Part shown: in pieces, positions 55,801-64,000 of the stretch
How the letters are laid out: each line of letters begins with the position of its first letter
Position numbering within the stretch: position 1 is the first letter of the stretch
Source of the DNA: Trichobilharzia regenti
Lineage: Eukaryota; Platyhelminthes; Trematoda; Strigeidida; Schistosomatidae
Length of the DNA: 64,000 nucleotides
Direction of reading: 5' to 3'
Assembly (NCBI GenBank): GCA_944472135.2
Contig: OX235264.1
Location: 124,587,809-124,651,808 of the forward strand
Translations under genes and position numbers: made by a program
The notes under the pieces: model-generated
The model's database searches: none
What the model was told of the DNA's origin: nothing
Seen by the model: the letters and a program-made list of their open reading frames with translations, nothing else

Positions 55801-56134
55801 TACTTCACAGTTTATATACATAAACTTATTAGTTCTCTCTTTGTAGGTGGGAAACCATGCCGCTACTGATCCCAGGTTTGATCCCGTTCACTGAAGCATT
55901 CGCAAAGCGGAATTAATCGATATTAAGCCAGGTGAAAAGAGAAGATTGAACTCAAGATTTGAAGCCTTGTGCTTCACTCGGAATATTGAGATAATAAGCG
56001 AATAGATTTCAATTCCTATTGGAGATTTGGTTAACTGGCTGGTGGGCATTCAATTTTCGGTCAATGGATCGGGGAGTAAACCATACTACATCTACTTCAG
56101 CCTGAGTGACGATAAGTACTTCCACGAGTTTGGC

Positions 56135-56648
56135 CACGAATTGATATCAATTAGAGAGCCATTAAAAACCAGCCACAGAAAGTACTGAGCTCCTGGTTGT
56201 TTCATCCCAGTTTGGGAATCATCAGCAGTACGCAGCCACCGACAGGATTCGAACACAGAACCTTCCGGTTACAAGGTAAGCTCGTATACAATTTAGCCAC
56301 TGCGTCATGACTCAATGGCCCATTGACCAGGAATTCTAACTTCTACCAATTCGTGAATTAACGCGACCACCAACCAATGTCATCGGTGGGACATCCATCC
56401 TCTCACTTGACATCTGGATGAACCTCACTGGCCACGACTTCTCACTAGAAGTCTAGGGAGCTCCGTCCTGTAGCAAATCATTAGAGAGTATCAGATTAAT
56501 TTGTTTATACGAGTTTGACCACGGATTGATATCAGATAGAGAACCATTGAAAACCAGCGAGTACTGGACAGCTGCTGTTTCATCCTAGTTTGGGAATCAT
56601 TGGCTGATTCTCTAACTGCTATCAATCCGTAGTCAAACTCGCACAGAA
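56135..56648 (-). mobile_element. SINE-1, nearly full length, then a hairpin remnant
   Basis: 56135-56500: 'cacgaattgatatcaattag', TTTGGGAATCATCAGCAGTA, GATTCGAACACAGAACC, 'ggttacaaggtaagctcgta', CATCGGTGGGACATCCATCC. 56508-56648: two tail pieces face each other ('ttgaccacggattgatatca' against 'tgctatcaatccgtagtcaa'). Confidence 0.75.
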
Positions 56649-56879
56649 AAATCAAATCCTTAAAAGCAAACTCTTGAAGAGAAGTATTTCATTTGATACG
56701 AACATCAAGAATCGTGATACATAACAGCAATGGAGCATAATAATTTGGAGAAAAGGATCATGGACACAAATAAATGTACCTATTATGAGCGTCACATTTG
56801 CATTGCGTTTTTTAAAAAAACATGAAGGAAAAAGAAATTGTGACACGTTCGTTATTGATTACAACTTTTAGTTGCATGG

Positions 56880-57010
56880 CTTGATATGACTTGATATGAT
56901 TATGAGCAGCAATTTGTGCTCGAAACGTCATCAGTTAATATAACTGTACACCACTGTGTGATTTATCAAAATAAAATCTTATCCATGATGGAGTTATACT
57001 CTACCACAGT
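56880..57010 (+). mobile_element. PLE pseudo-LTR-like fragment with hammerhead-like motif
   Basis: TTATGAGCAGCAATTTGTGC then TCGAAACGTCATCAG. GAGC and GCTC pair around the AATTTGT loop, followed by GAAAC and GTC, and ATCA can pair back to TGAT upstream. This is a hammerhead layout with two core changes (CUGAUGA reads ATTATGA). 'AAATAAAATCTTATCCATGA' follows. Confidence 0.45.
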
Positions 57011-57154
57011 GGTCAAGTTTTATACTAATATCTTTAGTTGCATGGGATAATTTCCCCAGCCTATAAATGATTATCTGATTATCTTTTAGGTGCTACAATC
57101 CAAGAAATTGTGGGGCCCCAAGAGATGATAACTTCATCACACAGTGCAGTGTCA

Positions 57155-57180
57155 TAAGCTGACTAGCCCCCCCCCCCCGT
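57155..57180. repeat. Poly-C run
   Basis: Eleven C bases at 57168-57178, unusual in this AT-rich DNA. Confidence 0.9.
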
Positions 57181-57539
57181 CACGCGTTTTACACACCTTG
57201 TCTCCAAGGCTAACAAACAGTCAACTATATGGCAGTGGCACTGCGACAACATTCACCGTACACCCACAAACGGAGTTCACAGTCTTGGTTACTGAGTCCT
57301 AACCAATGTTACTCTCGTCAAGCAAGCGAACAAACACTCTTGAGAAGGATAACTTTAAAAGGCAAGGAATGGATAATGTAACCAAAAAAAACAATCATCG
57401 AAACAGGGGTAGGATGAAAGAAAAGGATAATCCCTGATAAATGAAATAACTGCATAATAACGACAATAGTGAAAATTGACTTATCTATAGAATAAATAAT
57501 TAGATGAAAGGAAATCGTTATTTAAATTTAAACAAAGCA

Positions 57540-58285
57540 ATAAGAAGACGTAATTTGTCTGAATCGTGTAATGTGTATTTGCGCAACACATTTCGAACAA
57601 TCTCATCACACACACAGACTAGTCATAGGAATGTGTATATATGAAATTAATAAAGAGTTAAGAGGTAAGAAAATAGACAAGTTGGGTCAAGTTAAAAGGA
57701 TATATCGAAGGTCAAAATAACAATGAAGATCACTAAACCAAATAACAGAGGTAATAGTACATCTGCTATGGAACGCTATAGAATGTTCAGAACCCATTAA
57801 TGGTGAGAACAGGAGACCTAATTCCTCTATTGAGAAACATATAATAGAGACAGGACATAAAATTGATGTTAACACACCTTTTAAACCTAACTGTAAAACG
57901 TATTTTGGGCGTATTTTAAAGTTTGGGGAAGCCATAGCAATTAGATAGTTTAAACGACCTTTATGCGTTCAAAAACAATTGTTCATCACGCTAAATCACC
58001 TTCCTTGGTAAACTTAGTTTTGATACCAGGGTTGTAGATGTACTATTACCTCTGTTATTTGGTTTAGCAGTTTTCATTGCTATTTCGACCTTCAATGTGT
58101 CCTTTTAACTTGACCCAACTTGTCTATTTTCTCACCTCTTAACTCTTTATTAATTTCATATATACACATTCCTATGACAAGTCCGTGTGTGTGTGATGAG
58201 ATTGCTCGAAATGTGTTGCGCAAATACACATCACACGATTCAGACAAACTACATCTTCTTACTGCTTTGTCTAAATTCATAAAAG
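57540..58285. mobile_element. PLE hairpin element, second copy
   Basis: Arms of about 215 bp: 'tgtatttgcgcaacacattt' at 57570 against 'aaatgtgttgcgcaaataca' at 58209, and 'gacaagttgggtcaagttaa' against 'ttaacttgacccaacttgtc'. The centre translates to SIEKHIIETGHKIDVNTPFK and LKFGEAIAIR-FKRPLCVQKQ in broken frames, the PLE C-terminus. Possible imperfect duplication GTTATTTAAA/GTTATTAAAA. Same family as 50987-51661. Confidence 0.7.
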
Positions 58286-58289
58286 GGAA

Positions 58290-58900
58290 CTAATTGTTTT
58301 AAAGTTATTAAAATTCTTAAAAAATTACAGAAAGATTACAATAAGAGAAGGAAGGCAAAAGATGAATAAAAGAATGTATGAATGAAGAATGAAGAGACAA
58401 CGGGAAGGCGATGAAATGATGAAGTGAAAAAAGAATACGAGGTAAGATGACAATAAAATACACAGATCTTAGTAAAACCAAAATTACTAAATTGAGTATG
58501 GATGATACTTCAGTGAACTTAGCTGTTCAAAGTACAAAATATAACGCTATCACATAGATGGAGAGTACATAGATCTACAAAGTATTTTCCAGTGGACCTT
58601 AATCGAGAACTTATATAAAAGGTAGATGTTGGGATATAGAAGTAGCTTGTTAATCGTGAAGTCATAATTTATGCATGCGCTCAAGTGTTAATCTCATTAG
58701 ACAGTTTTGTAATTCGTTTATTTATGGCTTAATTTTCCGAGGTCAGATAGTCAATCAAAACAGGAACAGAGAATAAAATCAAAAGCTGAATGCTAAAAGC
58801 TTCATGGTAAACAAGTTCTTAACCCTTAAAAAAAACCAGCATCCAAAATAATCTTTAAACCAATTAAGAAAAAACGAAAAAAAAACAATGAGATTTTTAA
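58290..58900. other. Non-coding spacer
   Basis: Purine-rich tracts at 58340-58450. No gene was recognised. Confidence 0.4.
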
Positions 58901-58904
58901 ACAG

Positions 58905-59910
58905 AGTGATAACATTGCCATGCGATCACTACTGGGTCCTTTGTTGACTGATTATTTTATGGAAACGATTGAAAGCTCTCAACTTAGTCAAACCGCCGAT
59001 CATGTCAACATCTATAAAAGATGCGTAGACGACACTAATTACGGTGATGTCTAGTTTGCTTTCAATAACTGCCATCCTTCTTCACAATTCACTATAGAGA
59101 AGGCATCTGAACTAAGTATTCCCTCTTTTCATGTGTGCCTCTCAGAAGATCCATCCATCGGAAACGTACATGGAATGAACAAATAACTAATTTTTATAGT
59201 TCGGTGCCTATCTCCAGGAAAACAAACCTAATTCATTCCCTGTGCTCTAGGATAAAAAATACTTATACTTCTGATTGCGTCGACTCACTATTTGACTTCA
59301 TAAAAGCCACACTCACAGAAAACGGTTACCTGAAAGGATTTATTGACAGTAACACGAACGATAAGCAGTCCAAACTGGTCACCGACTCAGCTCCAAAGAA
59401 CACATCATTCATGAACTTGGAATTCAAAGGTGATCAAGCTTCAGATATGCTCAAAAACCAGCTCTCTAAATCAGTCAGTAAGACGTTCTTTGTATCAAAA
59501 CTACAAATGATGTTCACCAGCCGAAAGTTGTTCTCCCCCATCTGGCCACCTCCATGTGATGCTTCTATCAGTTCACCTGCCACTCTTGAGGAGTAAGGTA
59601 CACTGTCAGTAGCCAGAGAACGATTTCCACACGGATACGAGAACATATTCCAGTAAGGTTTCACAAGAGTAAAAGGAAGGGTGTGCGAAGCTCTATTCTA
59701 GAACACCTGATCGACTCCTGTCACTCTTTCAACCCTGACCATGATTTTAAGATCATCTACAGAATCCATGCTAACTTGTAGGCGGCGTTTGTTTCGTTAT
59801 AGACTTCTTAAGACAGAGGAGGCTTTGGCCATTCATGAATTTAAGCGAGATCTTTGTGTACAAAAGAAGTATGTACAATGCCTACTTCTGCCTTGGTAGT
59901 AGAGAAATAG
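58905..59910 (+). pseudogene. Penelope-like element, RT palm to GIY-YIG tail
   Basis: Most complete PLE coding relic. In order: 'ETIESSQLSQTADHVNIYKR' then CVDDTNYGD, the palm box with the DD pair kept; FAFNNCHPSSQFTIEKA; the connector frame at 59135-59596 (RKRTWNEQITNFYSSVPISR, FIKATLTENGYLKGFIDSNT, SFMNLEFKGDQASDML); then IREHIPVRFHKSKRKGVRSS, ILEHLIDSCHS and 'EALAIHEFKRDLCVQKKYVQ'. The YIGR core itself is deleted or garbled near 59600. Frameshifts and stops show that it is dead. Confidence 0.75.
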
Positions 59911-60470
59911 ACATTTATCTATCTATTTATTTTGTTTATTTAGTTATTCTATGTACTTTTTCCCTATTACTACGACTATTATTATCATTCTCACTCTGAA
60001 TTGTTTCCGCTTCTCCCACTTGTCATTCTAAATCCAAAATTATTTTTTTACATCATCGGGTTCTATCGTATCAAATTTCACACCATATTAGGTAACATTT
60101 TATATTCGCCTACTAATCCTATAATTATGCACCCTCTCCCAACAACATATATACATCCATCTTACGACTTATTCTGTATATGACATGAATTGTGTTGCCA
60201 CTTGGCATTTAACTATAATTGTAATCACAAATATTTTAATTGGATTTCATACTACTGCTATTATTATTTCATGTATTCACACCTTTGATCTAATTCCTTC
60301 ACCGGATATAACTCCTAAAAATTATGTGTCTATATACGGTTGTACAGCTTGATAATAAATTCGTCGAAAAGAGTCGCATCGTGAAATATTGTGCTCTGAA
60401 ACATTTTACATTAAAATGTTTCGATTCTAATTGTCAAACTTAAAAATAGAGAATGTGGAAAACAGAGAAG
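59910..60470. other. PLE 3' flank and spacer
   Basis: T-rich; 'ataaattcgtcgaaaagagtcgcatcgtgaaat' contains a PLE-like TCG-GAAA phrase near 60358. No gene was recognised. Confidence 0.4.
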
Positions 60471-61335
60471 TGAACAGATAGAAAGGATGTCACAGTGAAC
60501 TACGCGACCGATAGGAAAACTCTAGAAGATCAGGATTGTTGTCGATCATTCATGTCCAGCATCACACAAACTCGAAGATCTCCAGGTCAAAATCAACAAG
60601 TTTGTGAAAGCAAATGACAACGAAAACAAGATTGTAGTTGGAAAGAGAGAAAAAAGTGGTGATGAAGATAACCATTCAACACCGACAGCTAGCACCAATC
60701 ACTGTCAGCGTACGTAATTTAAAAGAGGTCAGTTATTTCACTCATTTAGCTAGGCAAGAACATTTCAACCACAGGCGGTCAGCATGCATGAGAATGTCAC
60801 AGCCAGTCAGGATTGATAAATCAAGATAGACCATCACTCTGCGGAAGTCTTCTGCACTCATAATAAAGAATATGATTCGCATTTCCAACAGTAATGTCCA
60901 GTCGGTGCTTCTATATAGTTCAAAGAATCCGCACATCACTAAACTTCCCTCATCCAATCAGCCGCTGACTTCAACCAACTACTGTCTTCGCTGCCTCCAT
61001 ATTGAAGACCAAATGACCGGCCTGAGATGACTAGCGATAAAGAACTCTCAAGAGCGACCAACTTATGAATCCAGCACCCAGAAAACAGAGGATGCACACT
61101 GAGAAGATCGTCGAATGACATCACTCACTAGACCACCGCTTAAGCGGAACCCAAGAGGACACGACGAGTATGGCATCAGTCTGAGGGTGATGTGGATGGG
61201 ATGATGTAAGGGAGAGGACACGAGAGACTATGGGCAATCGTTGACAAAGCTGACAAGGACATCAGAGAATAGGACAAAGTGGAGATGTGTCGTTGAGGCC
61301 CTATGTCTCACTCGAAACCCAAGAGAATAGTAATG
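60470..61335 (+). pseudogene. SR2/RTE-like retrotransposon, degenerate
   Basis: Blocks in order: 'aactcgaagatctccaggtc', GATGAAGATAACCATTCAAC, VRNLKEVSYFTHLARQEHFN, 'cagccagtcaggattgataa', 'catattgaagaccaaatgac', GATCGTCGAATGACATCACT, and the end 'ggccctatgtctcactcgaa' then CCCAAGAGAATAGTAATGAA. All catalytic motifs are lost. Confidence 0.65.
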
Positions 61336-61759
61336 AACCGTAGTAGATGGTTCAATGAAGGAATGCTCTCCAACCAAGTGCTACAACTACTAGTTAACGT
61401 GATTGGTATTCAGCTACTCACATGAGCTATTCAGTAGTATATTACGTCGTGAATTTAGTCTCACCACTAGATCTATTTACTACCCATTCGCTCACATAAA
61501 ATAAGACTCTGTGTTAATTTGTGTGTGAGAGCGCCCTCACCAGACAGAGGAAAATCATGAAGAAATAAAAAATAAAAATTAGTGAGTTGAGTTATGCAAT
61601 AAACTCAAATTATACCAAGTCTAAATAAAGATTTCTCTTTTATGGGAGAAATAAACGAAGATCATAAAATTTTCAGACAAGTTCATAAACAAATCACATA
61701 AATTAAGATATTTAAGAGAAATAAAGTGTAGCGAGAATTAACTTTGGTAGATTGTGACT

Positions 61760-62200
61760 AATAGTGAAGGAATCCAAAATGTGCATTTCTTCCTGTCTGG
61801 GATTCATCACTTCGTGGATGTGCCTGAATTTCTCAGTGAGTCAGCGAGTGGTAGTGTATCCGCAGGTGAATCCCACAATTAGGTTGAAGTGAGCATCCTC
61901 ATGTTAGTTACCAGACATCATCAAAGCATCCATACTAGCTAGGAACTGACACTCTTGATATCAGATGGTTAAGGGAATGGGTAGGTAGCCCCGCATTATT
62001 TAGGTTTCGTGCCAGTTGGCAATCGCCAATCTGTAAGGTTAATTTACAACCTTGTAAAATTATTATGTCCCTTATGAGATTCGAGCCCATATCACCCAAT
62101 GAGTGCTGCAGTCAGAGACGTTACCAGTGAGGAGCTATTCAAGCTGGCGAATAACCTCCTGTAGGACTTTATTGGATACATTGATTGAACATTAGCTAGT
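61760..62200 (-). mobile_element. Smα-like SINE with hammerhead relic
   Basis: On the minus strand a tRNA-like head (CTGGTAACGTCTCTGACTGC, then GGGCTCGAATCTCA as box B) precedes about 220 bp of body and then the hammerhead relic. The order head-body-hammerhead is that of schistosome Smα SINEs. Confidence 0.55.
61766..61823 (-). ncRNA. Smα-type hammerhead ribozyme, decayed
   Basis: Minus strand: CACATCCACGAA, GTGATGA (C3 changed), ATCCCAGACAGGAA stem-loop, GAAAT, GCAC loop, ATT, TTGGATTCC. A15.1-U16.1 and U15.2-A16.2 pairs are kept, stem II has three pairs, and the CATCCA/TTGGAT strands can form stem I. Only C3 and the closing pair of stem II deviate strongly. Confidence 0.6.
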
Positions 62201-62219
62201 AATTAGTGTAATGTCTTTA

Positions 62220-62500
62220 GTTGTATGTTTGGTGTAGACTGAATTCTGTCAGTACCTTCAAGGTTGCAGATACGCCTTACTGACTGATGCGTGCCAACTA
62301 ACAACAAACCAAGGTGATGCAAGGCTTCCAACCAACTGTCTCCAAACATCTAACATCAATAATTCAAAGTGCACCGTGTTGGTGAGCCACCTAGAATGGT
62401 GGCCATATTGCACACTTGACTGACAGAAATCAATCGGCTTCAAACAGAAGACTAGAAATACATCACACTGGTTACTAAGTAACTTGTGTCCAGTCAAAGT
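62220..62500 (-). repeat. Dispersed repeat X, copy 2
   Basis: Reverse relative of 41085-41270: 'gtgttggtgagccacctaga', 'tagactgaattctgtcagta'. Confidence 0.4.
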
Positions 62501-62567
62501 AGGAGCAGACACGTCAACACAGAGGCCAAGGCAAGGAAAGTGGCTGTACAAATGTCTTCAGAACACA

Positions 62568-62711
62568 CAGGTTTGGCTTGTTCTGCAGGTGCATTCCTAT
62601 TGCTTCAGTTGTATGTAGAAGACGAACTTGTAAAGTAAAATCAAGGTTAGACTTCTACATACAGTTGAAGCAATAGGAATCCATCTGAAGAAGCCAAACC
62701 TGTATGTTCAG
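62568..62711. repeat. Large hairpin (inverted repeat)
   Basis: The left arm from 62570 ('aggtttggcttgttctgcag', 'attcctattgcttcagttgt', ATGTAGAAG) pairs with the right arm ending 62709 (CTTCTACATACAGTTGAAGC, 'aataggaat', 'ctgaagaagccaaacct'). About 50 paired bases, loop about 36. Confidence 0.8.
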
Positions 62712-62714
62712 AAT

Positions 62715-63205
62715 AAATTTGTACACATACTTTCCTTACTTTAGCCATCGTTACATGAATGTATAAACCGGAATATTTCGCCGCCCTATCCCCGTAAACC
62801 TTTAAAGATTATAATTGTTCAAACTATTTTATTCTTATGACCACTTCAGTCTTAGTTACAAGTTATCATTTTCCAAATCGTTTCATTCTTTTCTATCAGT
62901 CTGTTACGTAATCAACCTGTGCACATGCGTATTCCTTAATCACTCTTCATTTTTCTAAAATTATGCATTACGCAATCCACGTCTTGTAACCATTTCTACC
63001 TTTCAATTGTGTCTATTAATTTTCTTCGTTAATTACCATCCTAATGACATGTTGACACTGACTAATTATTGTTAACAAACATATCAGTGACACTTGATGA
63101 TTGGTAAATTGTTGTGTATTGTAATAAAAATGCTAAATGTGTATATTAGAGTAGAGCCAAAGAGAGAGATGAGGATCTAAATGAAAAATAAATGTATATG
63201 ATCCA
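62715..63205. other. Non-coding spacer
   Basis: AT-rich. No gene or repeat family was recognised. Confidence 0.45.
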
Positions 63206-63365
63206 ACCGTCAACATTCTTCCCCGTCATTCACAACTCTCACCGCCTTGCATCTCATTAGTTAAGACTGGAAACGATTCTAAAAGACTATACGCTCTCCC
63301 GTAAAATCATATACAAGAACTCGACGATATCATATTTGGCCCACCTGAGTTCTGTGCTATAATAG
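63205..63365 (+). mobile_element. CR1/SR1-like retrotransposon tail fragment
   Basis: 'cgccttgcatctcattagtt', 'gattctaaaagactatacgc', TCTCCCGTAAAATCATATAC follow the tail at 34500-34600 block by block. Confidence 0.55.
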
Positions 63366-63424
63366 AGATGGTGTTAAGCGCAAAATATATGATCTACTAT
63401 GTTATTAACATAATAATTAACTTT

Positions 63425-63625
63425 ATTATATTTATTTATTTATTTTTGATTACAGCTTGATTCCACACTGTATTTTTGGTACAAGTATGGAATTTTCAGC
63501 ATATGATATCGGTAGCTCAAATTTTGCAGGCCGACCATAGATATCAGGTGTGCGTCGGCAGGGGATCGAACCCCAGACCATGTGTATGGTCAGCGAGAGT
63601 CCTAACCACTGTACCACCTCCTACT
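63425..63625 (-). mobile_element. SINE-2 copy 5
   Basis: Minus: GGTACAGTGGTTAGGACTCT (box A), GGGGTTCGATCCCC (perfect box B), GCCGACGCACACCTGATATC, body, and an AAATAAATAAATAAA tail. The extreme head is cut. Confidence 0.8.
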
Positions 63626-64000
63626 ATTAACATCATCATTATTTTACACTTTTTGTACATTTTTGTTTCAACTTTATTGTCACTGCGATTACCAAAAAAG
63701 CTGCCTATTATGAATCCTGTAAAATTATTTTTTCTATTTTTGATTTTTTTCTGTTGTCGTTGTTGTGTAAATCAGATACATAATAATATCGTACGAAATG
63801 CTCAGAGTCCCACATATTTTGTATCATAAGCAGTACTGTTTTGGAATATAACAAAATTAGTATTATTATTATTATCATTACTATTAATAATGTCAAAAGT
63901 TAATTATTTGAATAATTCAGTTGACAAAACTATAACCAAATCTATTTCATTTTTTTTCAATATTTCAATTCAATTGAACATTGACAATGTTAGAAAAAAA
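63625..64000. other. Non-coding end of window
   Basis: AT-rich with an ATTATT run at 63862-63890. No gene was recognised. Confidence 0.45.

Noticed and set aside
63540..63615. Possible true tRNA gene
   Set aside because: Good A and B boxes, but the same head with the same 3' body occurs five times, so it is a SINE head. The anticodon arm does not fold into a normal 7-nt loop.
1..64000. CRISPR array or bacterial defence system
   Set aside because: No regularly spaced direct repeats with unique spacers, and no prokaryotic gene organisation anywhere in the window.

Overview
The window looks like AT-rich genomic DNA from a digenean flatworm, most likely a schistosome or close relative. The evidence is the repeat content: tRNA-headed SINEs carrying hammerhead-ribozyme-derived cores of the Smα type, SR2/RTE-like, SR3/Perere-3-like and CR1/SR1-like non-LTR retrotransposon 3' ends, and many Penelope-like elements (PLEs) with GIY-YIG endonuclease tails. 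Species cannot be fixed by reading alone. No prokaryotic gene, CRISPR array, operon, rRNA or free-standing tRNA gene is visible.

One host gene is supported. Seven minus-strand exons (37471-37283, 30817-30624, 18383-18248, 15436-15326, 13099-13040, 6647-6288, 780-401) have AG acceptors, GT donors and phases that join into one open frame of 476 whole codons plus a shared split codon. The product is a Ser/Pro/Gly-rich middle segment with a short charged helix. Its motifs suggest an actin-binding LIM protein (abLIM/Unc-115/dematin family). The N-terminal LIM domains should lie beyond or hidden in the right half, and any villin headpiece should lie left of base 1. One more phase-0 exon candidate lies at 29227-29069.

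Almost everything else is intronic or flanking repeat DNA. 0-6.3 kb: SINE fragments, an SR2-like tail, an LTR-like repeat and a nearly intact Smα hammerhead core. 6.6-15.3 kb: SINE copies, a PLE endonuclease tail at 9 kb, and an SR2-like copy at 10.5-11.3 kb. 18.4-30.6 kb: several PLEs (19.5-25.3 kb), one of which carries an SR2-like insertion with a 13-bp target-site duplication, and a CR1-like relic at 27 kb. 30.8-37.3 kb: SR3-like, SR2-like and CR1-like relics (the CR1-like one split by an 848-bp inverted-repeat element), then a PLE that ends about 40 bp inside the splice donor of the first visible exon. 37.5-64 kb: degenerate SR2-like copies, three or four nested PLE/pLTR inverted-repeat structures (47.8-52.6 and 57.5-58.3 kb), a dense SINE cluster (52-57 kb), and another Smα-type hammerhead relic at 61.8 kb.

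The most noteworthy feature is the amount and variety of hammerhead-like RNA motifs: three Smα-type relics, a larger SINE family whose internal hammerhead-derived block mostly carries a 3-nt insertion, and recurrent CUGAAGA/GAUGA-stem-GAAA signatures in PLE pseudo-LTRs. All motif and splice calls were made by eye. Family names rest on motif recognition, not on searches.
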